From CAVQEG01 sp963711465 (GTDB lineage: Bacteria > Bacteroidota > Ignavibacteria > OLB7): DNA of 64,000 bases. The notes under the pieces were generated by a model that had not been told where the DNA came from, ran no database searches, and saw only the letters and a program-made list of their open reading frames with translations. Position 1 is the first letter of the stretch; each line of letters opens with the position of its first letter. Positions 17,707 through 25,961 of this stretch are shown one piece after another. The translations under genes and the position numbers were made by a program. The DNA lies in NCBI GenBank assembly GCA_963711465.1, contig CAVQEG010000001.1:1054001-1118000 (forward strand), read 5' to 3'.

Positions 17707-19116
17707 GTGAACTCCTCTCCCTCACACTCCGACGGCCGCCGCCAGTCGAACCTCTCGCTGGCGCTCTGGGCGGCTGCCGACAAGTCGCTGCCGATGATCT
17801 ACGGCGCGGCGATCGTCGTCATTCTGCCGCAGACGCTGTCGGATATCGAGCTCGGTTCCTGGGCGATTTTCCAGGGCATCTTCATGGCGATATCGCTGCT
17901 TGCGGATTTCTTCATCCTCCAGCCGATGGTGAAGATCTCCTCGGAGCACGAATCGGATTCGCAGCCGATCATCACCGCCTCCAACGTTCTGTACGCTGCA
18001 TTCACGCTCGGGCTGTCGTTCCTGGTGGTGCTCTTCGCGCGGCCGATCGCCGAGCTGTTCAAGACGCCGGTCGCCGCAGCCGCGTTCGCGCTGATGGGGC
18101 TGACAATGCTGAGCACGATCGTTCGCAACGTGTCGATCCGGATTCTGCAGATCGACTACCGGATCGTGGCGATCTTCGTCATCGATCTGGTGTACTTCAC
18201 GATCGTCATCGGGCTGTCGATCATCGGATGGCGCGACGGGACGCTGAGGGAAGCGGGCGACTTCGTGATGTACAACCTGTGGGGCTTTCTGGCGAGTTCG
18301 GCGGTGGGATTCATCTACACGATGCGACGGATGGTACCGAGCCTCGGCGGCCTCGAGAGCGCATTCCGACGGGTGCTGCGTCTCGGCGTGCATCAGGGTG
18401 GAACGGGATTCCTGACGGTAACGCAGCAGCAGACCGACATCGCGATCGTCAGCGGTCTGCGCGGAGGCGTTGCGGTCGGGATCTACTACGTGGCACGCTC
18501 GTTCTTCCGCGTCTTCGAGGCGATCCGGGACGCGGCGCAGCTGCTGCTGGTACCGGCGACGTCGAAGGCCTTCTCACAGGAGCGCATCGAGTCGGTCGCG
18601 GAGATCAGCGAGGTATCGACCGCAGCGCTGTTTCTGCTGCTGGTGCCGGTGGCGATCGCCTGCGTCGTCGGTGCTCCGATCGTCGGACCGATGCTCCCGC
18701 AGAAGTACGCCGAAGCGGTGCCGGAATTCCAGCTGCTGATGTCCTGCGGCGTCGCGATGCCGTTCGTCATCGTGCCGTCGGCGATCCTCCTCGGCATCGG
18801 CCACACGCGGGATCTGTTCCGCGGAACGCTGGTCGGCACCGCGGCACTGGTGTCGCTCGGCGTGCTCTTCACGTGGTTCTGGGGAGCGGTGGGAATGGCG
18901 GCCGCAGTGCTCGCCGGAACGGTAGTGACCGGCGCACTGCTGACCGAGCGGATGAACCGGTACGTGCCCTTCACCTTCCGCGGAGTCGTTCGCCGAAGCC
19001 GGAGTCTCGTTCCGATCGTGCGGCGTCGGCTGCTCGGCGTGGCAGGAAATGCTGCCGGCGCGCCGGCGCGTCTGGGAATCCGGCGGGGATCTCCACCGGA
19101 GCAGCATCGCAATTGA
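17707..19116 (+). CDS. Wzx-like polysaccharide flippase
   Basis: About 469 residues with 12 or so membrane segments, MOP/MATE-superfamily polysaccharide exporter. The chosen start is GTG at 17707 (reads M/V-NSSPSHSDGRRQS). An upstream in-frame ATG at 17590 would lie inside the heparinase gene and add 39 charged residues. Segments include SLPMIYGAAIVVILPQTL, IFMAISLLADFFIL and LLFVVLFARPIAEL-type helices. A central QQTDIAIVSGLRGGVAVGIY motif is typical of O-antigen flippases. It should move undecaprenyl-linked glycans across the inner membrane. It lies directly behind a polysaccharide-lyase-like gene, but no polymerase or glycosyltransferases are nearby. The Arg-rich C-terminal tail is odd and could be cytoplasmic. 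Confidence 0.8.
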   Translation: MNSSPSHSDGRRQSNLSLALWAAADKSLPMIYGAAIVVILPQTLSDIELGSWAIFQGIFMAISLLADFFILQPMVKISSEHESDSQPIITASNVLYAAFTLGLSFLVVLFARPIAELFKTPVAAAAFALMGLTMLSTIVRNVSIRILQIDYRIVAIFVIDLVYFTIVIGLSIIGWRDGTLREAGDFVMYNLWGFLASSAVGFIYTMRRMVPSLGGLESAFRRVLRLGVHQGGTGFLTVTQQQTDIAIVSGLRGGVAVGIYYVARSFFRVFEAIRDAAQLLLVPATSKAFSQERIESVAEISEVSTAALFLLLVPVAIACVVGAPIVGPMLPQKYAEAVPEFQLLMSCGVAMPFVIVPSAILLGIGHTRDLFRGTLVGTAALVSLGVLFTWFWGAVGMAAAVLAGTVVTGALLTERMNRYVPFTFRGVVRRSRSLVPIVRRRLLGVAGNAAGAPARLGIRRGSPPEQHRN

Positions 19117-19443
19117 GCCGGCCGGCAATCGATTGCACTTCGGCGATCGGCACGCCCGCGGTGGTTGTCTTCACCGAGCCGTTTTCGTAGATTCGCACTT
19201 GCCTCAACCACCACTCCGCAACGGTCCACGAATCGCCCCAATCATGGCGAAATCGCGGAAATTCGAGTGACTGGACCGGCACTTCCGGGTGCCTGGAACC
19301 GTCTCTATCGGAGTGCTTTTTCGACCGGTCGCCCGAGCGGTTTCCATTGCCCGGAAATTCGTCCGCAATGGTGGCCTCAGACCGCGCACAGCAACGAGTA
19401 TCCCAGTACCAATCCATACACACTTTTCAAACCCGAATCCATC
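19117..19443. other. Intergenic region before recA
   Basis: 327 bases. It holds the candidate recA promoter at 19165-19193. On the minus strand a frame starting with GTG near 19201 and ending at 18971 has coding-like third-position GC and opens MRIYENGSVKTTTAGVP. It runs into the 3' end of the flippase gene and matches no family I know, so I did not call it. No LexA-like box with a convincing spacer was seen. Confidence 0.35.
19165..19193 (+). promoter_or_regulatory. Candidate recA promoter
   Basis: TTGTCT (19165-19170), 17-base spacer, TAGATT (19188-19193). The leader to the recA ATG would be about 245 bases, which is long, so a nearer promoter may exist. Confidence 0.35.
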
Positions 19444-20532
<1,089 letters not shown>

Positions 20533-20555
20533 GCCACGCGATGCGTGATCGACGA

Positions 20556-20590
20556 ACGAGCCGTCCGGTGCGATGCGCCGGATGGCTCGT
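20556..20590. terminator. Hairpin between convergent recA and small membrane gene
   Basis: Inverted repeat acgagccgtccgg (20556-20568) and ccggatggctcgt (20578-20590), 12 of 13 paired, 9-base loop, in the 108-base gap between converging genes. No T-tract on either side, so it may be a factor-dependent or stabilising structure rather than a strict intrinsic terminator. Confidence 0.45.
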
Positions 20591-20640
20591 CGTCGTTGGA
20601 GCAGACTCCGCGGGGGCACGCGCGCCGAGCAGCGGCCCGT

Positions 20641-20802
20641 TCACCCCCCGAGCATCACCCAGAGTCCCACGATCACCAGCACGAGGATCGCGACCACGAC
20701 CGCTACTTTCACCATCCGCTTGAGAATCGCCCAGCCGATGAGGACCAGAAGCACGACGAGCGCGATCTGAATCGCGCCCGGAAGCGTCGAGAGTGAATCC
20801 AT
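20641..20802 (-). CDS. 53-residue membrane protein next to porQ
   Basis: Tiny protein, MDSLSTLPGAIQIALVVLLV at its N terminus, with two predicted membrane helices (about residues 9-29 and 33-51) joined by the positively charged turn KRMVK. The last residues are GLWVMLGG. It starts 8 bases after the porQ stop on the same strand and is clearly co-transcribed with it. It matches no family I know. Candidates are a small accessory subunit of the type IX machinery or a generic inner-membrane microprotein. Clean hydrophobic periodicity and tight coupling to porQ support its being real. Confidence 0.65.
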   Translation of the reverse strand: MDSLSTLPGAIQIALVVLLVLIGWAILKRMVKVAVVVAILVLVIVGLWVMLGG

Positions 20803-20810
20803 TGTCGTGG

Positions 20811-21758
20811 TTACCAGGTGGCGTTGACGGAAATCCGGTGCTGCGCGCCGAGGCGGGCCATGCTCGAGAAGGCATAATCGAATCGGTAGTCGCCGACCAG
20901 AACGCCAACGCCGGCCGAGAGTCCACCCAGTCCCTTCGATCCGCCGATGGCCAGATCCTCCCGAACGGCATTGTTGTACCCGATGCGAAGTCGCAGCGGA
21001 TCGGCGATCGTGAATTCGCCTCCGATCGTGAATGCACGCAGATGGTCGAGCACGCCGCTGCCGCCGTCGAGCAGTCGATGGAAGTTGAGCGCCAGCAGCA
21101 GCGGCAATCCCTGCAGTCGATGCGAAACGCCGACGGTGAGATCCAGCGGCATCTCCTCGCTCTGCCCGTCGTAACTCGACACCTGCGATCCCAGATTCAG
21201 AATCGACAGACCCGCCTGCACGCGATGCGTGGTATCCACCCACAGCAGTCCGCCGTCGAGCGCGAGCGCTGTCGAGGAGAAGTCGGAGATCGACGAGTAG
21301 ATGAGCTTGCCGGCCACGCCGGCGCTGAAGCCCTCGCCAAGATCCGTCGCCCAGGCAGCCGTGAACGCGACATCGCCAGCACCGAAGCTTCCGCTCACGT
21401 TTCCCAGCCGATCGGTGCGGTCGAACGAACCGTAGCTGGTGTAGTCGACGCCGAACCCGATCTGACCGATGCCGTCGAGCGTCGTCGCCGCGCTCGCGTA
21501 TCCGCTGTTGATGTCCAGCAAATGCTTGAAGAAGGTGAACGATGCCTGCGTGCGCTTCACGCTCGCCAGCGTCGCCGGATTGTAGTGCAGCGCCGCCGGG
21601 TCGTCGGTGACCGTCACGAAGGAACCGCCCATCGCCGCGGCGCGCGCCGAGGATTCGTTCCGCAGGAATTCGTACAGACGCGATGTCTGGGCATGTGCCG
21701 TCGATGCGACTGCGAAGAACACGACGCCAAGGGCCGGTAGGATCGATCGACGGATCAT
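20811..21758 (-). CDS. porQ: PorQ-like type IX secretion protein
   Basis: 315-residue outer-membrane barrel of the PorV/PorQ family. PorQ is required for type IX secretion and attachment in Porphyromonas. The ATG at 21756-21758 gives a signal peptide (ILPALGVVFFAVASTAHAQ), then LYEFLRNESSARAAAMGG and DDPAALHYNPATLASV. That Phe-Leu-x-Asn-x-x-Ala-Arg-x-Ala-x-x-Gly opening separates PorQ from PorV. Strand-rich sequence continues to ISVNATW, ending in an aromatic residue as outer-membrane barrels do. It is followed 8 bases later by the 53-residue membrane protein. Two exact 16-base direct repeats sit just upstream of the start codon. It lies at the end of the respiratory gene run but is probably a separate unit. 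Confidence 0.8.
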   Translation of the reverse strand: MIRRSILPALGVVFFAVASTAHAQTSRLYEFLRNESSARAAAMGGSFVTVTDDPAALHYNPATLASVKRTQASFTFFKHLLDINSGYASAATTLDGIGQIGFGVDYTSYGSFDRTDRLGNVSGSFGAGDVAFTAAWATDLGEGFSAGVAGKLIYSSISDFSSTALALDGGLLWVDTTHRVQAGLSILNLGSQVSSYDGQSEEMPLDLTVGVSHRLQGLPLLLALNFHRLLDGGSGVLDHLRAFTIGGEFTIADPLRLRIGYNNAVREDLAIGGSKGLGGLSAGVGVLVGDYRFDYAFSSMARLGAQHRISVNATW

Positions 21759-21770
21759 GGAGACTGTGAT

Positions 21771-21802
21771 GAATTGCGTGTGATGCGAATTGCGTGTGAT
21801 GC
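21771..21802. repeat. Tandem 16-base direct repeat upstream of porQ
   Basis: gaattgcgtgtgatgc occurs twice back to back (21771-21786 and 21787-21802), followed by a degenerate third copy start (cgattgcc). On the minus strand it occupies positions about 13 to 44 before the porQ ATG, overlapping the leader and ribosome-binding region. Confidence 0.9.
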
Positions 21803-21937
21803 CGATTGCCGGGCACTCAACCGGCGTATGCGTCGGGGGATATGGAAGTCGAAAAACGTGCGTCGGCTGAGAATCCGCGCAATAAAGAAGGGGTGTGAAT
21901 TCCATGCAAGCGATTCCCCCTTCCTTCACGCCCGAGA

Positions 21938-22384
21938 TCACGTTCCGGGAAACCACTGGTAGAGCATGAAGTACACCAGCACGCCGGTGACCGACACGTA
22001 GAGCCAGATCGGCAGCGTCCATCGCGCGATCGCGCGGTGACGGGCAAAGCGTCGCTTCAGTCCGCGACGCAGCGAGATGATCGCCAGCACCGGTACCAGC
22101 GCCGCCAGCGTGACGTGCGAAATGAGAATCGTGAAGTAGATCGGCCGCACCACCCCGCGCCCCGCGAACGGTGTGGCAGCACCGCCGCGAAGACCGTGAT
22201 AGGTCAGATAGGAAATCAGGAACAGCGTGGAGACGACGAACGCGGAGATCATCACCGCCCGATGGGTGCGCCAGTGCGCTCGGTTGGTGCGGATCTGCCA
22301 GTATCCGATCATCAGCAGCACGGCCGCGATCGCGTTGAGCGTCGCGTTGATCGGCGGCAGGACCATCACATCGAATCCGTTCAC
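21938..22384 (-). CDS. DUF420-family membrane protein
   Basis: About 148 residues with four membrane helices, DUF420 family. This family is regularly found beside cytochrome oxidase and Sco genes and is thought to help oxidase assembly. The body reads PPINATLNAIAAVLLMIGYW, then a charged loop (RTNRAHWRTHRAVM), FVVSTLFLISYLTYHGL, a periplasmic stretch, ILISHVTLAALVPVLAII and a last helix ending LYQWFPGT. His residues near the membrane faces (THR, YHG, SHV, RHR) are conserved features. Two starts are possible: GTG at 22384, overlapping the Sco1 stop (GTGA), or ATG at 22366. The coupled GTG is listed. Confidence 0.8.
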   Translation of the reverse strand: MNGFDVMVLPPINATLNAIAAVLLMIGYWQIRTNRAHWRTHRAVMISAFVVSTLFLISYLTYHGLRGGAATPFAGRGVVRPIYFTILISHVTLAALVPVLAIISLRRGLKRRFARHRAIARWTLPIWLYVSVTGVLVYFMLYQWFPGT

Positions 22385-23133
22385 CGCACCGCCTCGGCAA
22401 TCTTGCCCTCGTGCAGCAGGGCCTCGATGTCCTTCACCAGCCGTGCCTGCATGCGGGGATCGAAGCTGTCGTAGTACCCGCGGACCGTGCCTGACTTGTC
22501 GACCAGCATGAAGCGATTCGAGTGCGTGACCGGTTCCTTCGGATCCTTGCTGTCGCTGACGCTCAGCATGAACGTGTTGTGGGCCAGGTCGCGCACCTCC
22601 TGCTTGCTCGAACGCAGGAAGAGCCATCGCACCGAATCCGCATGGTAGTTGGCGGCGAACTTCCGGAGCTGTTGGGGCGTGTCGGTCTCAGGGTCAACCG
22701 TGATCGACACCAGCCGCACACCGTCGACTCCCGTGAGTGTGTCCTGCAGCGCCATCATCCGCGCGGTCATCATTGGACACTGTCCCTTGCATGTCGTGAA
22801 GAAGAAGTCGACCACCAGCACATCGCCCCGCAGATCGGTCAGATTCAGACTGTCCCCACTTCGTTCGACGAACCCGGCCGACCCGACGGTGCGATAGCTC
22901 GGCAGCGTGTCGACGTCCGAGCCCGGTGTGGAGACGTTCGCGACCGGTGAGTCGGTCGAATCCACCGTCAGCAGCTTCGAGTAGTCGGGCTTCATGTACA
23001 TCAGCGCAGCGAAGAGCGCGCCTCCGACGACAAGGAACACCACGAACGCAAGGCCGATCACGAGGTTCGACGGACGATTCGGTCCGCCGTCGGTTCCGGA
23101 GTTCGAATTGCTCATCTGGTTGCGTTCATCCAT
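22381..23133 (-). CDS. Sco1/SenC copper chaperone for cytochrome oxidase
   Basis: 250 residues, one N-terminal membrane anchor (about 24-46, VIGLAFVVFLVVGGALFAAL), then a thioredoxin-like domain facing the periplasm. Copper ligands are Cys115 and Cys119 (FFTTCKGQCPMM, CxxxC) and His204 (EPVTHSNRF). These are the three canonical Sco residues. Sco proteins insert copper into the CuA site of oxidase subunit II, encoded 4.6 kb away in the same run. The stop overlaps the DUF420 start. A short gap of 78 bases separates it from coxC. Confidence 0.93.
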   Translation of the reverse strand: MDERNQMSNSNSGTDGGPNRPSNLVIGLAFVVFLVVGGALFAALMYMKPDYSKLLTVDSTDSPVANVSTPGSDVDTLPSYRTVGSAGFVERSGDSLNLTDLRGDVLVVDFFFTTCKGQCPMMTARMMALQDTLTGVDGVRLVSITVDPETDTPQQLRKFAANYHADSVRWLFLRSSKQEVRDLAHNTFMLSVSDSKDPKEPVTHSNRFMLVDKSGTVRGYYDSFDPRMQARLVKDIEALLHEGKIAEAVR

Positions 23134-23211
23134 ATCGACACCATCAGGTCAGTAGTTGTAGCGCATGTTGCAGTACGGCTCCATCTGCGACGATCACCAC
23201 TTCATCGGTCG

Positions 23212-23787
23212 CTAGCGAACGACGAATACCATCACGAACACGGTCGTCCACACCACGGTTACGAAGTGCCAGTAGATGCCGGCGACTCCGATGGCCGCAT
23301 CGTTGGCATCCACCGCGCCGTAGCGCAGCGCCCGCCAGACGAGCCACGCGAGCACGCCGAGTCCTCCGAGAACATGCGCGCCGTGGACGCCGCTGAGAAC
23401 GTAGAACATGCCGCTGTAGACGTTGGCACCCGCGATCACGCCACCGTCGGAGAGTCGGTTCCACTCATGCACCTGCAGCGCCAGGAATGCCGCCCCGAGC
23501 AGCAGGGTCATGACCGCAGCGAATCGAAACCGCACCGTGCGTCCGCCGGCGAACGCTCGAGCGGCGAAGAGCAGCACGAGACTGCTGGCGACGAGCACAC
23601 CGGTGTTGATCAGCGGCACCTGCCACGGAATCGAAGGCATGCCAAGGAAGTGATCGCTTCCGAAACGGAGCACGATGTAGCCGGTGAACAGTCCCACGAA
23701 GAGCATCACCTCCGAGGAGACGAAGAGCATCATCCCGAGTCGGGCGTTGCTGATCGACGACGATGTGTGGTGAACCGGAGGGTACAT
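23212..23787 (-). CDS. Cytochrome c oxidase subunit III
   Basis: 191 residues, five membrane helices: the short CyoC/CtaE form. The start ATG is at 23785-23787, 20 bases after the ctaB stop. Segments: ARLGMMLFVSSEVMLFVGLF, PLINTGVLVASSLVLLFAAR, the motif FLALQVHEWNRL, NVYSGMFYVLSGVHGAHVLG, and the terminal IYWHFVTVVWTTVFVMVFVV. The acidic residue in SSEVMLF and the HGAHVLGG and YWHFVTVVW motifs are family signatures. It is part of the proton-pumping oxidase core with the subunits at 25962-28546, although it sits after the haem-synthesis genes. Confidence 0.93.
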   Translation of the reverse strand: MYPPVHHTSSSISNARLGMMLFVSSEVMLFVGLFTGYIVLRFGSDHFLGMPSIPWQVPLINTGVLVASSLVLLFAARAFAGGRTVRFRFAAVMTLLLGAAFLALQVHEWNRLSDGGVIAGANVYSGMFYVLSGVHGAHVLGGLGVLAWLVWRALRYGAVDANDAAIGVAGIYWHFVTVVWTTVFVMVFVVR

Positions 23788-23806
23788 GGCAGACGCGCGG
23801 CACGCA

Positions 23807-24760
23807 CTATCCGGCCAGGACGGCGCCACGATCGAGCACCATCACCAGGAGCAGGACCGGCAGGTAGAGCAGCGAATAGTAGAAGAGCCACCGGGCGTGC
23901 ACGTTACGGCGAGATCCGAGCGCCAGAAGCAGTCCGAAGGCGAGGAATCCGACGCCGAGCACGAACGCGCCGAAGAAGTAGACGAAGCCGGCGATTCCGA
24001 CCATCGTCGGCAACAGCGTCAGCGGGACGAGTGCCGCCGTATAGATGAGGATCTGCCGGCTCGTCCTGGAGCAGTCCTCGTCGAAGGCCGTCAGCATCCG
24101 GTAGCCGGCGCGCAGGTAATCCTTGCGGTACATCCACGCAAGCGACAGGAAGTGCGGCATCTGCCAGAAGAAGAGAATTGCAAACAGCACCGCCGCACCC
24201 ATGTCGAGTCCGCGTCCCGCCGCGGCCCATCCGATCAGCGGCGGCAGCGCACCGGGAAGACCGCCGACGATCGTGTTCAGCGTCGTCAGGCGCTTCAGCG
24301 GTGTGTACAGCAGCACGTAACTGAGCACCGTGGCGAGCGCGATCGCGGCGGCCAGCAGGTTGACCGACAGCGCGAGCCACGCCACGCCGACGACGACCAG
24401 GGCCAGGCCGAAGACGAGTGCTGCCGCAGGCTCGATCCGTCCGGAAGGCAGCGGACGATTCATCGTTCGACGCATCCGGCGATCGTGGTCCCGCTCGGCG
24501 TACATGTTCAGTGCACCGCATCCGCCGCCGACGAGGAACGTGGCGCAGAGGGTGAAGACGACGGTCATCGGATCGACCGGGCCACGGCTTCCGACGTAAA
24601 TGCCGGCCAGCGTGGTCAGCACCGAGAGCATCGTCAGACGTGGTTTGGTGAGCTCGACGAATTCAGCCACGCGGCTGCGGCGCCGGCTGCTGGCTCCATC
24701 GACGATCGCAGCGTCGCGCTCCACCTCGACCGCGGTCGAATCGGTCTCCATCATGCTCAT
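23807..24760 (-). CDS. ctaB: Protohaem IX farnesyltransferase (haem O synthase)
   Basis: 317 residues, UbiA-superfamily membrane prenyltransferase that adds farnesyl to haem B. The prenyl-diphosphate site is N85-MYAE-RDHD-RRMRRT (Asn85, Asp91, Asp93), with NRPLPSGRI following. The second metal site is in YRKDYLRAGYRML. N-terminal residues 1-30 are charged and cytoplasmic, then VELTKPRLTMLSVLTTLAG starts helix 1. It overlaps ctaA by 4 bases, and its product, haem O, is the substrate for that enzyme. Nine hydrophobic segments fit the family. Confidence 0.96.
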   Translation of the reverse strand: MSMMETDSTAVEVERDAAIVDGASSRRRSRVAEFVELTKPRLTMLSVLTTLAGIYVGSRGPVDPMTVVFTLCATFLVGGGCGALNMYAERDHDRRMRRTMNRPLPSGRIEPAAALVFGLALVVVGVAWLALSVNLLAAAIALATVLSYVLLYTPLKRLTTLNTIVGGLPGALPPLIGWAAAGRGLDMGAAVLFAILFFWQMPHFLSLAWMYRKDYLRAGYRMLTAFDEDCSRTSRQILIYTAALVPLTLLPTMVGIAGFVYFFGAFVLGVGFLAFGLLLALGSRRNVHARWLFYYSLLYLPVLLLVMVLDRGAVLAG

Positions 24761-25836
24761 GCGGGTACCTCACGGACAACGGGTGCGCGTGCTGGTTCGC
24801 CGGCCGTCGAAGGGGCGGCGACCAGATGGCGTGTGCGGACGGTCAGCAGCAGACTGGTCATCAGCGTAACCGCGCCGACGGCCACGTGCATCGTGGTGAT
24901 CGTCGGCTGTCGTTCTGTGAGAATGGTCAGAATTCCAAGCGTCACCTGTACGACGACGAGTCCGACGAGGACCGCGGCGTTGCGATTGACGCTCCGAAGT
25001 GCAGGGTGATCGCGGCGAATCCGCCAGGAGGTGTAGAAGATCATGCCGGCGACGACGAGCGCCCACGTGCGATGCGCTAGCTGCAGCAGAATCTGCGTAC
25101 GCGTGATCTCCGACAGTCCGAACTTATGCAGCAGTCCGAGCTTCGCCAGCTCCGAATTCGCCATCGCAATCCGTGCATCGCTCAACGGCGGAATCCAGCT
25201 GCCGAACATCGTCGGGATATCCGGAATGGCCATCCCTGCCTCGGTGTGCCGCATGAACGCACCGACGATCAGCTGAACGCCGATGGCGCACGTGGTCAGC
25301 AGCGCCAGGCGCCGTACGCCGCCGCCGGGCCCTCGCGATTGCTCGCGTTGCGGATCGTCCACCCACGCCGGTGAGGTCACCAGCGCAATTGACGCCACGA
25401 TCGACAGGTAGATCTGCCCCAGCGTTCCGTGCGAACTCGACAGCCACGCCGGAAGCAGCAGCAGCACCGTCAGCCCACCCAGCAGCCCCTGCGCGAGCAC
25501 CGCGCCCGAGGCCCACAACGCCAGAATGCGTACCCAGCGTCGTGGTTCCACCCGCCAGACCCAGATGGTCAGCGCAAAGGTCATCATCCCCACGATCGAC
25601 GCCACCATCCGATGCGTGTGCTCCCACCGGATTCCCCCCACCATGTCCTCCCACGGGAAGGCGAACATGAAGTGCCCATAGGTGTTGGGCCAGTCGGGTA
25701 CCGACAGTCCCGAGCCGGTCGTCTTCACGTGCGCGCCCAGGCCTATGAGCCCGACGATGACGCAGGTGAGCAGGAAACTGTACCGATGCAGAGCAAGTCT
25801 GGCGGGCGGGAGTGTCGACGTTGGCTGGGCGTTCAT
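24757..25836 (-). CDS. ctaA: Haem A synthase (CtaA/Cox15)
   Basis: 359-residue, eight-helix membrane enzyme that oxidises haem O to haem A. Conserved His residues appear in four places: WEHTHRMVAS, SSSHGTLGQIY, LAHRTWALV and TTMHVAVGA. The signature GSGLSVPDWPNTYG is present after helix 1. Its two-fold repeat (residues about 15-165 and 185-330) is the usual CtaA architecture. The disulphide-forming cysteine pair of Bacillus CtaA is not apparent. It is translationally coupled to ctaB. The gap to coxA upstream is 125 bases with no obvious terminator, so it is probably in the oxidase operon. Confidence 0.95.
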   Translation of the reverse strand: MNAQPTSTLPPARLALHRYSFLLTCVIVGLIGLGAHVKTTGSGLSVPDWPNTYGHFMFAFPWEDMVGGIRWEHTHRMVASIVGMMTFALTIWVWRVEPRRWVRILALWASGAVLAQGLLGGLTVLLLLPAWLSSSHGTLGQIYLSIVASIALVTSPAWVDDPQREQSRGPGGGVRRLALLTTCAIGVQLIVGAFMRHTEAGMAIPDIPTMFGSWIPPLSDARIAMANSELAKLGLLHKFGLSEITRTQILLQLAHRTWALVVAGMIFYTSWRIRRDHPALRSVNRNAAVLVGLVVVQVTLGILTILTERQPTITTMHVAVGAVTLMTSLLLTVRTRHLVAAPSTAGEPARAPVVREVPA

Positions 25837-25961
25837 TGGCGAGAGAGCGATGCGCCGGCCGAGGACTCGGCAGGCAGAGGTCGGGCAACAATTCGGTCAA
25901 TCTACGCAACGGGTACGGTACGGGTCGAGGGGCTTCTCGGGCCGCCTCGTAACGGTCTCTT

